A stretch of DNA of 64,000 bases from NCBI RefSeq assembly GCF_036320965.1, contig NC_092240.1, positions 11,248,501-11,312,500 of the forward strand, read 5' to 3'. The notes below the pieces were generated by a model, which was not told the DNA's origin, ran no database searches, and was given only the letters and a program-made list of their open reading frames with translations. Positions within the stretch are counted from its first letter, which is position 1, and the number at the start of each line of letters is the position of its first letter. The position numbers and the translations under genes were made by a program. Shown one piece after another: positions 49,287 through 60,512 of the stretch. The stretch comes from Panulirus ornatus (lineage: Eukaryota > Arthropoda > Malacostraca > Decapoda > Palinuridae).

Positions 49287-49343
49287 ATATATCACGCTAC
49301 CTCGCAAACGCGGGAGACAGCGACAAAGCAAAATAAATGAATG

Positions 49344-49346
<3 letters not shown>
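49287..49346 (+). mobile_element. Family B LINE 3'-tail fragment
   Basis: CACGCTACCTCGCAAACGCG then GGAGACAGCGACAAAGC, A-rich AAATAAATGAATG and (TA)n. It lies back to back with the family A element, about 3 bp after its 5' end. Confidence 0.85.

Positions 49347-49417
<71 letters not shown>
49346..49417. repeat. (TA)n tail of family B fragment
   Basis: About 35 TA units. Confidence 0.95.
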
Positions 49418-49422
<5 letters not shown>

Positions 49423-49968
49423 GCAGCTGTTCAGGGTGTACCAAGCGTTGATCCATCCTCAACAGGAGTACTAGACAAACACTAACCCACGCTTTTCCTC
49501 CCCTGGAAAGCAGTGCAATATGAACTAACTTCTTCCGTCTCTGTTTCATCCACCTTCCATCCGTCACAACATCAGCTTCTCTTACTTCCTCTGTTCTTAC
49601 GAATGACTTTAGTTTCCTGTAAGTGTACCCTTTATCTATTTTAGAGCAGTTTTTGCGTGTTTAACCACTCACTAGGTCACACAAGACCCCGACCATGTCA
49701 TTAAGTACCTCCCACCTATATTGAGTGAGTAATGACGATTCCAGGAAAGGCCATACAACTGGACTATGTGGCTCTTTCGTGTGCGGGTGGTGCTTTTTTT
49801 TAACGCCTCCCTTAACATTCGTCTTTAGTGTAGTTTAATCATACGCGAAACGCACATCTAAAAAGAGAAAAAAGGGGGGGGGGATAAATCCATTACTCAT
49901 CACCTGAAAAATGAGTAATATTTCCAAGTTTTTTCCTCATGAAGCCGAATATTCATGCGAGAGCCAGT

Positions 49969-49972
<4 letters not shown>
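49418..49972. other. Spacer
   Basis: No gene recognised. Confidence 0.35.

Positions 49973-50043
<71 letters not shown>
49973..50043. repeat. (CT)n(CA)n tract upstream of exon-like copy B
   Basis: About 25 CT units and about 9 CA units, ending about 55 bp before the acceptor-like AG at 50098-50099. Confidence 0.95.
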
Positions 50044-50099
50044 TCACAACCTTCCTTTGTCCTCTTCTCTGTCACCCTCCATACTCCTCTCCACTACAG

Positions 50100-50195
50100 G
50101 AATGAATTAGCACTGGTCCTGGGACACAGACGGGACTTATTATACCTGGTGGTTTGAGTGCTAGGCTGAGGCTAGAGGCACAGTGCATAATGAGA
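50100..50195 (+). pseudogene. Exon-like copy B, strongly decayed
   Basis: Follows CTCCACTACAG. GGTTTGAGTGCTAGGCTGAG then GCTAGAGGC aligns with GGCGAGAGTGCCATACTGAG then GGTGGAGCT of copy A, but an early in-frame TAG and indels remove the reading frame. Downstream TAGGAAAACGGACGTA (50457) and GCAGAGGAGGTCAGGAG (50757) match the copy A tail. Confidence 0.3.
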
Positions 50196-50579
50196 AGGAA
50201 GTGAAAAGCATACAGTAGCACTTCCCAATTTTTCTTCTTTTTTTTTTTTCCAAGGATGAGCAAGACTGTGATAGCATACTTCAGGGCTTCCTATTTCCAT
50301 AAGGATCAGCAATACGGGAAAGTCGACATTCACTATCGATGGTGATAGGTATATGAAAAAAAAGCTACAGATGCTGTTGTAAGTAATATGGTTGTAAATC
50401 AACCCTGAATGCGATACTATACAGAAGAGACGATCGAAATCTACATGTGAACTGTATAGGAAAACGGACGTACGTATACGCCTATGTGTAAATTTTAAAC
50501 ATTGCATAAAATCATATGGTGTATCTATGATTACATATGATGATTATGTACAATTACATAGTCTGCATGCAACTGCACA

Positions 50580-50610
<31 letters not shown>

Positions 50611-50632
50611 TGTGTGTTGTGTGTGTGTTATA
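50580..50632. repeat. (GT)n microsatellite in copy B tail
   Basis: About 24 GT units with two interruptions. Confidence 0.95.
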
Positions 50633-51083
50633 AAGTTACACAATAACGAGAGAAAATTCATCACGGACCCTAAATGTAGTTCCACACGCCACAGTCACTG
50701 AGTTAATTGCGTAACTAGAGTAACTTGGCAGCATTGTTGCCTGCAACAATATTGTTGCAGAGGAGGTCAGGAGATAGAGTCGTCGCTGCCAAATAATATA
50801 TACTTCGTGGCTTAGATACACATCTACAGTTTGCAGGGACTGGTGGAAACTAGTTATCTTACACTCACGTCTATATTTTGAAAAGGCGGAGGATGAATTC
50901 ATATAAACCTGGCACAATTGCGGCATTTTCTTTTCTTTTTTTGGAGGTCATTATTTTACATGGGGGAGGTGCGTGTGAAGTTACTTTCAGAAATATATAA
51001 GATACTTCCCTCAACATATAAGTAGATATAGAGGGTTTTCTACTGTTCTGAATAAGGTAATATCTTAAGAAAAGGATACATTA
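50633..51083. other. Tail of copy B, then spacer
   Basis: 50640-50940 aligns loosely with 48330-48630 (CGCCACAGT, GAGTTAATT, CAGAGGAGGTCA). No gene recognised. Confidence 0.4.
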
Positions 51084-51113
51084 TGGTGTGTGTGTGCGTG
51101 TGTGTGTGTGTGT

Positions 51114-51145
<32 letters not shown>

Positions 51146-51171
51146 ACGTGTGTGTGTGTACGTCTGCGTGT

Positions 51172-51206
<35 letters not shown>

Positions 51207-51280
51207 TTTGTGTGTACGTGTGTGTGTGTACGTCTGCGTGTACGTGTGTGTGTGTGTGTGTGTGGGTGTTTGTGTGTACA

Positions 51281-51330
<50 letters not shown>

Positions 51331-51376
51331 TGTGTATGTGTGTGTGTGTGTGTGTACGTGTGTGTGTGTGTGTACA
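51084..51376. repeat. Compound (GT)n with duplicated 64-bp unit
   Basis: The segment TACGTGTGTGTGTGTACGTC then TGCGTGTACGTG occurs at about 51145 and 51215, showing a 70-bp duplication within an otherwise simple GT tract. Confidence 0.93.
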
Positions 51377-52089
51377 ATAGCTATAACTGACTCCAAGAAA
51401 AAATACGTTTTCTGTTCAGTTCTCCAGTAAATCTCTTTTCTACGTAAACTACCCAAGCTCTACATAGGGCCCGCTTGTCCTTTTCTCTTTCCTCTTAATC
51501 ATCTCTCTGGGGCATTGATCAACCTAGTTATAGCCGTTTCCTCCACTTCCCATCTCTACAAAAAAAAACAAAGTTCAAAAGCAATGCAGCTCATCAGCTT
51601 ACCCAATTTTCCACCTCAAGTTACACCTCTCTTTCATTCACCTAAATACTGTTGCTCTTTTTTCCCTCGCAGCCGCCTCTTCTATGCCTGTAATACTTTA
51701 GTTTCTGTTCTCGGGAGTTTTTACATATTTTTGCAGGTGCTTTTTGCGTGCCTTCTTCCAAAGGGCGGGTCACGCAGCACTCGAAACCAGAGTATCTGCC
51801 AGAGATATTGGGTGATCACTAGCAAGATTCTGTGTCTCCTGTCTCCTCCTTTACGCAACTCGACTGAAGACATTCCTTATTTTTTTCTCCTCTCGCTCAA
51901 GTCCGTTTTCTTTCAGAGCCTCTCAACCATATGTCTTCATTTCAGTGGCAGGTCTATCATTACCTGGAAAACGGGTGACACACTATACTTTTCCCCTTCC
52001 TCCTCCTCCTCCCTGATCCTCCCTACTAGGGTCTTTCTATTTATGTGAGAAACTGGTGTGTTAGAATCGTCAGACCCTTTCCTCCCCCC

Positions 52090-52093
<4 letters not shown>
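51377..52093. other. C/T-rich stretch with a 177-codon open frame, no gene called
   Basis: Plus frame 51515-52048 is Ser/Leu/Phe-rich, follows the local C/T bias and shows no recognisable domain. It ends just before the (CT)n of copy C. Possibly intronic. Confidence 0.35.
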
Positions 52094-52158
<65 letters not shown>

Positions 52159-52200
52159 CACTATCACCCTTTCCCAGTTCTCTCCCTCCCTTCACTCCCC

Positions 52201-52251
<51 letters not shown>
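52094..52251. repeat. Two (CT)n tracts upstream of exon-like copy C
   Basis: (CT)n at 52095-52153 and 52204-52250 flank a C/T-rich 50-bp spacer. Together they make a long polypyrimidine run ending 16 bp before the acceptor-like AG. Confidence 0.95.
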
Positions 52252-52256
<5 letters not shown>

Positions 52257-52270
52257 ATCAGACTGCAGGC

Positions 52271-52528
52271 ATGGGCCGTCGTCTGCCGCCGGACGCAAGG
52301 GAGCAGGTTTTACATAATGGTATGAATGCCATGCTGATGGTCGAGGTTCGTGCTATTGATATAAAAAAAGAAAGAAAAATGTTAAAGATGAACGCGTTTT
52401 ACGAGGGATGGCAATACCATATTCCTGTGACCAAATACACCATATGGAAACTTTCTAAAGAAGAAGGAGAAAAACGTCGTAAAAAAAAAAAATATAGCAA
52501 AACTGACATAAAAGTAAAATCACTCTAG
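52271..52528 (+). CDS. Hypothetical 85-residue basic polypeptide, exon-like copy C
   Basis: Family not recognised. After TCAGACTGCAG (acceptor-like) the frame runs GC-ATG and stays open to TAG at 52526. The product starts MGRRLPPDAREQVLHNG, has a central KKERKMLKMNAFYEGWQYH and IPVTKYTIWKLSKEE, and ends in a strongly basic EGEKRRKKKKYSK tail that could act in nuclear targeting or nucleic-acid binding (inference). REQVLHNG.NA.L.VE is shared with copy A. No promoter or upstream exon could be tied to it; the ATG is simply the first codon after the acceptor-like site, so it may be an internal or last exon. It could equally be a fragment of an unrecognised mobile element. The amino-acid conservation with copy A is the main reason for listing it. 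Confidence 0.35.
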   Translation: MGRRLPPDAREQVLHNGMNAMLMVEVRAIDIKKERKMLKMNAFYEGWQYHIPVTKYTIWKLSKEEGEKRRKKKKYSKTDIKVKSL

Positions 52529-52860
52529 AGGTATAACTCATATGAGTTAAGCTTAAAGTTTATAAGTATAGTGTAAATGGAAGCAGGTTTAAGTGTAAAC
52601 TTACAAAGCTTACAGAATTATTAGCACTGTATTCGGAAAACTGTATGTTCTATTTGTAAATTCAGAGCGCCTAAAACTACAGCGTCTGTGTAATTACGTA
52701 TTGTAAGTAAGGTTGTATAGAGTAGCTAGAGATTATTCGCCATAGATGAACCTGGTCGAGCGTTCATCTCGCCTCGAGGACAACTCCGAAAGCCAGCGTA
52801 TATTTCAAGCTACGTTCAACAGAAAGCCTCAGCCACCAACTCTCTCAGCGCACGATGGGA

Positions 52861-52862
<2 letters not shown>
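52529..52862. other. Tail of copy C
   Basis: CGGAAAACTGTATGT near 52634 and TGTGTAATTACGTATTGTAA near 52688 align with the copy A tail. No (GT)n is present at the equivalent place. Confidence 0.45.

Positions 52863-52933
<71 letters not shown>
52862..52933. repeat. (TA)n left of P7
   Basis: About 35 TA units. Confidence 0.95.
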
Positions 52934-52935
<2 letters not shown>

Positions 52936-53268
52936 CTATGAGTCCACGGGGAAAATGAAACACGAAAAGTTCCCAAGTGCACTTTCGTGTAATAATCACA
53001 TCATCAGGGGAGACACAAGAGAGAAATATAAGTCAGTTGATATACATCGATGAGACAAAGCTAGGACGCCATTTGGTAAACATGTGATTGTCCAAATGGC
53101 GTCCTAGCTTTGTCTCTTCGATGTATATCAACTGACTGTTATATTTCTCTCTTGTGTCTCCCCTGATGATGTGATTATTACACGAAAGTGCACTTGGGAA
53201 CTTTTCGTGTTTTATTTTCCCCGTGGACTCATAGGAATATCTTGATCACGCGGAAAATTGTGATCCTT

Positions 53269-53274
<6 letters not shown>
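52933..53274. mobile_element. Foldback family P, copy P7, both arms
   Basis: Left arm TTCCTATGAGTCCACGGGG to GCCATTTGGTAAACATGTG, right arm AAATGGCGTCCTAGCTTTGT to CCCGTGGACTCATAGGAATA, then CTTGATCACGCGGAAAATTG and TGATCCTTTCCAA. Both arms carry the private change (GACAAAGC / GCTTTGTC), so the arms have changed together. Confidence 0.93.

Positions 53275-53342
<68 letters not shown>
53274..53342. repeat. (TA)n linker between P7 and family A
   Basis: About 34 TA units and a T-run. Confidence 0.95.
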
Positions 53343-53359
<17 letters not shown>

Positions 53360-53597
53360 CTTTTTTTATTTCAAACTATTCACCATTTCCCACGTTAGCG
53401 AGGTAGCGTTAAGAACAGAGGGCTGGGCCTTTGAGGGAATATCCTCACCTGGCCCCCTTCTCTGTTCCTTCTTTTGGAAAAATGAAAAAAAAAACGAGAG
53501 GGGAGGATTTCCAGCCCCCCGCTCCCTCCCCTTTTAGTCGCCTTCTACGACACCCAGGGAATACGTGGAAAGTATTCTTTCTCCCCTATCTCTAGGG

Positions 53598-53600
<3 letters not shown>
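53360..53600 (-). mobile_element. Family A SINE-like element, near full length, minus
   Basis: Tail first on the plus strand (ACTATTCACCATTTCCCACG, TTAGCGAGGTAGCGTTAAG), then all blocks to CCCCTATCTCTAGGG. Confidence 0.92.

Positions 53601-53656
<56 letters not shown>
53600..53656. repeat. (TA)n 5' of family A (minus)
   Basis: About 27 TA units. Confidence 0.95.
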
Positions 53657-53657
<1 letters not shown>

Positions 53658-54032
53658 GGTCATCAGTGCCAGAAATAACTCGTGGATTAGCTGTATCCCC
53701 ACAGGATTACAGGAAGTGGTCAGTTAAGCTGAACTAGAATATGTAATTTTGTGAGAGATTAATAAATTTTACATAACTCTATAGACTTTGCTGTTCTCTT
53801 TTTTTTTCAGATTTCCCCGTAGGCCTTTGGTGTGGAATATGAAATGTGTATACACTTTATTATCATCCCCAGGACCAATATCAGCGAAAGAGTCCTTGTG
53901 TTATCCAGTTCTTTTTCTTAAAGGCTCCTGCAGCCCGAGGCTGCGGCGCTACTTTTAGTAACGGGGAAATGGAGAGTCCTATGGAGTGAGAAGTTCTTTG
54001 ACAAGATTGTATGCTCCCAGTGATACATACTG

Positions 54033-54035
<3 letters not shown>
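53657..54035. other. Spacer
   Basis: No gene recognised. Confidence 0.35.

Positions 54036-54106
<71 letters not shown>
54036..54106. repeat. (TA)n at broken 5' side of family B
   Basis: About 34 TA units. Confidence 0.95.
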
Positions 54107-54660
<554 letters not shown>

Positions 54661-54837
54661 CCATGCGTTAGCTTGAAGGGTCTGTACGTTACGAGCTGGA
54701 GAGGCCCGTTCCTCAAGCTGTGAAGAGCCTTTACGTTAGCTTGAAGGGCCCATGCGTTAACCGTAAGGGGCGCAGGGGGGGGGTCTTATCCACGTTAGCT
54801 GAAGGGTCAGTATGTCATATGGAGAGCCTAAAGCGTT
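54661..54837. repeat. Degenerate GCGTTAGCTTGAAGGG repeats
   Basis: GTTAGCTTGAAGGGTCTGTA, GTTAGCTTGAAGGGCCCATG and GTTAGCTGAAGGGTCAGTAT recur about every 55-60 bp, probably a diverged edge of the 77-bp array. Confidence 0.65.
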
Positions 54838-55216
54838 TTGGAAGTGGAGAAGCTACGCATTAGCTGGAGTGCCCTGATCTTAGCTGTGGTGAGGCGCGCG
54901 CCCTCCCACGACAGGACGAAGTGGAGAAGCTACGCATTAGCTAGAGTGCCCTGATCTTAGCTGTGGTGAGGCGCCCCCACACACGACAGGACGAAGTGGA
55001 GAAGCTACGCATTAGCTAGAGTGCCCTGATCTTAGCTGTGGTGAGGCGCGCGCCCTCCCACGACAGGACGAAGTGGAGAAGCTACGCATTAGCTACAGTG
55101 CCCTGATCTTAGCTGTGGTGAGGCGCGCGCCCCCACACACGACAGGACGAAGTGGAGAAGCTACGCATTAGCTAGAGTGCCCTGATCTTAGCTGTGGTGA
55201 GGCGCCCCCACACGAG
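54838..55216. repeat. 77-bp minisatellite, about 5 copies
   Basis: The unit contains GTGGAGAAGCTACGCATTAG, AGTGCCCTGATCTTAGCTGT, GGTGAGGCGCGCGCCC and CACGACAGGACGAA. The GCGCGCGCCC segment alternates with a shorter GCGCCCCCACAC variant, so two subtypes alternate along the array. Confidence 0.93.
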
Positions 55217-55866
55217 ACAGGAAGAGGCGGCCACAGCTATTAGCTGCAGGAGCAGTTTGCTTTGTCTCATCCGACTCATCATATATTCACCATTGCCCTC
55301 AAATTCTCCCCCTTTTTTTTTTTTTGGAGTGTGAAATAGAGATTCATTATGAAAGCGTTTCCAACACGGTGAAGCGTATGGAAATAACATACGCCAGTAT
55401 GCGTGATTAAGGCCTTTTTTTTTTATAGCAGGATTTCGCTTCCCAGGGTAAAATCTGATACGATTATTTCATCGCGTAATAACAGAAAAAAAAGGTGATA
55501 TATATTTTTTCAATAGTTCTTTCCCTCCATTATATAACCAAATCAGATTTGGGATTTCGTCAGGGGAAAAAAAAAATATATATAAACAAAATGGAGATAA
55601 AAGGCCCTATTTTCACTAATCCTAAATGAAGTGATTTAAATATAATTTCATTCAAAATTATTCGGTACGGGTTTTTGGAAAGGCTTACTGTCATTCAGAG
55701 CCAAGAGCTATGCAATTGGAAGCAAGGTACAGACAGAGAGGAGGAGATGAAAAATGACAGTGCATATAATGAAAGTCGTGTGTGAGTTTAAAAACTCCCC
55801 TTCCCCCCCCAAAAAAAGAAAGATATGTATAAAGAGAAAGGTTACTATATCCACTTGGTAATGGAA
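55217..55866. other. Spacer
   Basis: A/T-rich with several homopolymer runs. No gene recognised. Confidence 0.35.
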
Positions 55867-55867
55867 T

Positions 55868-55941
<74 letters not shown>
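55867..55941. repeat. (CT)n microsatellite
   Basis: About 36 CT units. Confidence 0.95.
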
Positions 55942-55942
<1 letters not shown>

Positions 55943-57179
55943 GTAGATATTAGGTGGTAGGCAGTCATCAACCAGAGATGGTACCATACTACCCTTACCT
56001 ACTACCCACGTGGCATTGAGGCAAAACTCCAGTGGATGTTGAGTGTCACTCCTTTTTTTTGACGCCCAGGTAACTATCTTTTTTCTTTGTTCCTCGCCTA
56101 TACATGGGCTGTTGGCGTTCAAGTCAATCCAATTCATGACGTTTATCACGTAAGTATAATGTATGGTCTATTTTTCGTAACGATATTCTACGGTGAGCAC
56201 TCCGTGTTAACCCTGACTTTTCGCAAGATCTCGTCATAAGTGCTCTTAAGTAAATAAGTACTCTCCCGTTTATGGACCAACAAATACCTTAAAAAAAGAA
56301 CTTATAAAGCTAAAAGTTTTCAATCTGGTCTTAAAAATTTCTCGTCGGTATTACCGGACCTCACCTGTTCCAAGATGAAAGGCCATATCAGTAAAGCTAC
56401 AGTTTCGTCAACGAACTTCTTACTCTCCAAAAAGAATCTACATTGCCCTGCTACTGGAAGGAGCGCAGCCTTTTGCTGCAGGAATCTTTAGCAAGGCTTT
56501 GAGTATTCTTCAGGTATTCTTCAGGTATTCTTCAATATAAACTATTCCTTCGGTGATAATAAATAAATGAATGCCTATAAACATCAAAGTGTCTGATAGG
56601 TCGATGTTTATCCTTAATATTTTCATTATACTGATCCTCTTTGTCAATTCCCTCAGCTGAGAACAACATCGCATCGAACACTCAAGATTCCTACTCAAAC
56701 CCTCCTCCAGCGCCGCTCAAGCTTTCGGTATCGAACAACGGTAGGCTGCCAGGCGTAAGACGTCTGAAGGTTTATTGTCACACACGACCGGGTGGTTATC
56801 GGAGTCTTGCACTACTGTGTACACCAGTTTCCGGAAAGATATACGAAGAGGTTTACAATGGGGGATATTGATGATAATGCCAACAACCACTTTCAATTCA
56901 CAAAAGCCGCCTTTCGCGGACTCTCTGGACCCAGAAGGGGAAAAATGTTTCAACAACAGTTGAAAAGTTTTTCCCCTTGTGGTCAATGGTACACCTCCTT
57001 AACTCACACACAGATATGGAGAGGCGTGTAAACTCGTATGTCATGAGTAAACCCGCAACGATAAGGACGTGTCTTGGAAAAGCTTCAGTAAAAAACGTTT
57101 ATGAAAGGAGTAGCTAGAATGAACGCATGTGTCACGAAGTTAACAAAAGATCATTAAGCTAAGCTAAGCCAAGATGGAT
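55942..57179. other. 1.2-kb spacer, possibly with LINE remnants at 56780-56870
   Basis: GGYRSLALLCTPVSGKIYEE in the plus frame 56641-56871 resembles the finger region of a LINE RT. With no neighbouring motif the match is weak. ATTCTTCAGGT is repeated three times near 56505-56535. Confidence 0.3.
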
Positions 57180-57254
57180 GAAACACGAAATACAGAACTG
57201 GCTGTTCTTAAAGTGTTCACGAGAGAATCTGAAAGAGAACAATAGCCATGAGAC

Positions 57255-57345
57255 ACCTAAGGAGTACAATAACAAGCAAGGTGTCTTGTAAGTCAAGTAA
57301 ATCTGACCTAAGGAGTACAATAACAAGCAGGGTGTCTTGTAAGTC
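57255..57345 (+). repeat. 51-bp tandem duplication inside the LINE linker
   Basis: CCTAAGGAGTACAATAACAA then GCAAGGTGTCTTGTAAGTC occurs twice, once with GCAGGG. Confidence 0.85.
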
Positions 57346-57757
57346 TGCAAGGAAAAGGCTAAGAGACTTGTACGTCAAAGTAGCTGAAGATGGCTAAAAG
57401 ACACCCTAAGGAATCCTGTAGTTATGCTAGAAGAGAGTCATTACCCTGTTCATTGCGGGAGAAGTTCACTTGGTTAAGGAGAATGAAGTCATGACAAAGA
57501 TTTTGAAATCGTAATTTAATCAATCTGTCTTTACTAGTCTAGATACAACGTACGTCCAAGATCCAATCCCAATGCTAGAGGGAAACATTCTACAGTATAA
57601 TGATATATAGGTTGAAGTCATACAGTAAGAACGATATAGAATAAATGTAAATAAAACGGCAGGCCCAAACATGAGTATTCTCCCGAGGACAATAAGAGAA
57701 GGAAGAGATGAGAGAGTTAAGCTCTTAAATGCATCTATCAGTAACAAGCAATGTGTT

Positions 57758-57917
57758 CCAGAGGATTGGAATCTTGGCATCCTGTAAGTTCCAGAGGATT
57801 GGAATCTTTGCATTATATAAGTTCCAGAGGACTGGAATCTTGGCATCATATAAGTTCCAGAGGATTGAAATCTTGGCATCATATAAGTTCCAGAGGATTG
57901 AAATCTTGGCATCATGG
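57758..57917 (+). repeat. 33-bp minisatellite (5 copies) born inside LINE RT coding sequence
   Basis: The unit GTTCCAGAGGATTGGAATCT plus TGGCATCATATAA encodes the VPEDWNLGI motif of the parent RT. Copies differ at GGACTGG, GATTGAAATC, TTTGCATTA and CCTGTAA. Confidence 0.92.
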
Positions 57918-58440
57918 CTTTTAACCAAATCGTTCATATCTGACCACTGCTTGATCTCTTTATCTACCATGAGGAATGTAAAGCGATTGATGTCATTTCC
58001 ACAGATCTTTAGAAAACACTCGATAAAGTTACGTATCAAAGACGGTAAAGACGGGATTGTATCATGGCGGTTAGAAAAATAGTTGACTGGTCTTAAATAA
58101 TGTATAGTGATTAATAACCAAATCTCAGAATAGTTGAACGTAACAAGTGGGGTGCCACGGGGATTCGATCTTGGGACCGGTTCTCTTTATCATATCTATC
58201 AATGACATCAACGTTGTAAGATCTCAAAATCAGCGGACGGTACTAAGCTTAAGAATAAATCTAAAGCAGAAATTGACATGGATTGGACTCACAGTTTCGC
58301 AGCAATTGAAGTTCAGTAGCGGAAAGTACAAAGTATCACTCATCGGTATTTCACATTTGAAAGTAAGCTACTGTATGAAATCTGTTGGGTTACAAAAAGA
58401 CAACAGTTGACGTTATGTTACAAAAAAGATAAACGAGGAA

Positions 58441-58757
58441 AAGAACTGGAATGAAATCATCTTGAGTGACCGAGAGCCAGCCAAATAAACACCTCAGAGA
58501 ACAGGGATTCTTAAACTGAGGAGTTCCTCCCTCTAAGGACCGCGAGGGAATTCTTCAAAATGGGGAAGGGGTACACGTGAAAAACACTGGTATAATAGCC
58601 AAATGAGTGGGGGAGTGCACACGCTCATACACACGCAATATATCAACAGGTAGTAATATGGTGTACCATGGGATATATGTGTGTGAACCGTTTTCATTTT
58701 GATGTCAAATAAATTGAATGACCTGTAGTATAAGGGAGTAGGCATGGAACGAAAACA
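58441..58757. other. Spacer
   Basis: No gene recognised. Confidence 0.35.
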
Positions 58758-58972
58758 AGTTTAAAATCCACTGTCGTAGAAGCAGATCAAACAAGTTTAG
58801 AATCCACTGTCGTAGAAGCAGATCAAACAAGCTTAGAATCCACTGTCGTAGAAGCAGATCAAACAAGTTTAGAATCCACTGTCGTAGAAGCAGATCAAAC
58901 AAGCTTAGAATCCACTGTCGTAGAAGCAGATCAAACAAGCTTAGAATCCACTGTCGTAGAAGCAGATCAAAA
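58758..58972. repeat. 36-bp minisatellite, 6 copies
   Basis: The unit is GAATCCACTGTCGTAGAAGC plus AGATCAAACAAGTTTA. AAGTTTAG and AAGCTTAG subtypes alternate. A 90-codon minus frame is an artefact. Confidence 0.95.
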
Positions 58973-59472
58973 GGCAAACAAAATAGTTTTCAGATGATCT
59001 TTAATGCTTCATTAGTCTTACGACACTAATTAATCTGAGTTCCTGAACACTTCCACTCTCATAAACCACCTTGGAAAAACCCAGTGATCTCTTGCTCATT
59101 GACTCTCATTACTATCACACTGTAACTTATACAATGCCATTATTCTTGAGATACGAGAAAGATGCACTATCGCAGTCCATCCTAAAAATATATGTAACAC
59201 ACGAAGGAAAGACTAAGAATGCATGGGTAATTAGGTATTAACTAACACTTTAGTAAGAGACAAAATGTAATTCTTCGGGATAAATTTCTGAAAATGTTTA
59301 TCAATACTAATAATTTTCCATTATCTTCAATACAAAGGAGGAAATTTCCCTCTACCTCGGGAGGTAAAAAAAGCACCCGGGTCTTTGTTCTTGGAAGGTC
59401 ACAGATTTCAATAAGACACGGTGCATCCTGTTACGATATTGCAGTCATAAATGGCATTGATGCCATCTTCTT

Positions 59473-59474
<2 letters not shown>
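58973..59474. other. Spacer
   Basis: No gene recognised. Confidence 0.35.

Positions 59475-59548
<74 letters not shown>
59475..59548. repeat. (TA)n 5' of family A
   Basis: About 36 TA units. Confidence 0.95.
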
Positions 59549-59551
<3 letters not shown>

Positions 59552-59738
59552 GTAGAAAGCGACTAAAAGGGAAGGGAGCGGGGGGCTGGAAATCCTCCCC
59601 CCCCCCCTCTTTTTTTTTTTTTTTTTTAATTTTCCAAAAGAAGGAACAGAGAAGGGGGCCAGGTGAGGATATTCCCTCAGAGGCCCAGTCCTCTGTTCTT
59701 AACGCTACCTTGCTAACGCGAGAAATGGCGAATAGTTT

Positions 59739-59757
<19 letters not shown>
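59548..59757 (+). mobile_element. Family A element, 5'-truncated
   Basis: Starts at GTCGTAGAAAGCGACTAAAA and ends ACGCGAGAAATGGCGAATAG with an A-run. It is the left member of an inverted pair with 60174-60440. Confidence 0.9.

Positions 59758-59832
<75 letters not shown>
59757..59832. repeat. (TA)n tail of family A
   Basis: About 37 TA units. Confidence 0.95.
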
Positions 59833-59833
<1 letters not shown>

Positions 59834-59885
59834 TTCCCTTCCACTGTATATTGGCACTTTGGGATTTTTCAACCCTGAGTTAGAA

Positions 59886-59888
<3 letters not shown>

Positions 59889-59938
<50 letters not shown>
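59889..59938. repeat. (GT)n microsatellite
   Basis: About 24 GT units. Confidence 0.95.
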
Positions 59939-59939
<1 letters not shown>

Positions 59940-60064
59940 CTATCAAAAAAAAACCTAAACGATAGAAGAAAAAAAATCACACGAACTTTTCAAGTCAACT
60001 CTAATCAAACCCGAAACAACTCCTTCCCTTATGTACATTACGAAAACCATTACAAAGCGACTAA

Positions 60065-60165
<101 letters not shown>

Positions 60166-60171
60166 CTTTTT

Positions 60172-60433
60172 TCTTTCTTTCAAACTATTCGCCGTTTCCC
60201 GCATTAGCGAGGTAGCGTTAAGAACAGAGGACTGGGCCTTTGAGGGAATACCCTCACCTGGCCCAATTCTCTGTTCCTTCTTTTGGAAAATTGAAAAAAA
60301 AAAAAAAAAAGAAAAAAAAAAAAAAAAAAAAAAACGAGAGGGGAGGATTTCCAGCCCCCCGCTCCCTCCCCTTTTAGTCGCCTTCTACGACACGCAGGGA
60401 ATACGTGGGAAGTATTCTTAATCCCCTATCCCC

Positions 60434-60440
<7 letters not shown>
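60172..60440 (-). mobile_element. Family A SINE-like element, full length with long internal A-run
   Basis: Tail first on the plus strand (ACTATTCGCCGTTTCCCGCA, TTAGCGAGGTAGCG), then all blocks to CCCCTATCCCCAGGG. The internal homopolymer, normally 8-15 A, is expanded to about 35 A with one G. Confidence 0.92.
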
Positions 60441-60511
<71 letters not shown>

Positions 60512-60512
60512 C
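60438..60512. repeat. (TA)n 5' of family A (minus)
   Basis: About 36 TA units. Confidence 0.95.

Larger units (their letters stand above)
57180..58440 (+). mobile_element. Decayed CR1-like LINE, linker and reverse transcriptase
   Basis: The plus strand keeps CR1-type landmarks in the right order across several frames. EYNNKQGVL and VCKEKAKRL lie in the endonuclease-RT linker (57265-57370), then SVFTSLDTTYVQDPIP (57520-57575), KTAGPNMSILPRTIREG (57653-57700), NKQCVPEDWNLGIL (57745-57790) and CKAIDVISTD (57973-58003). Block 4 is SGVPRG, then after a one-base shift SILGPVLFIISINDINV (58145-58220). ISKSADGTKL follows (58224-58253; the catalytic ADD has become ADG), then LTVSQQLKFSSGK (58290-58330). 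Stops and frameshifts are frequent. Two internal tandem expansions are listed separately. Confidence 0.82.

Noticed and set aside
51515..52048. 177-codon open frame
   Set aside because: Composition follows the local C/T bias (Ser, Leu, Phe, Pro). No recognised domain.
56641..56871. Host exon with GGYRSLALLCTPVSGKIYEE
   Set aside because: The stretch more resembles a LINE reverse transcriptase finger segment, but support is too thin to call either.
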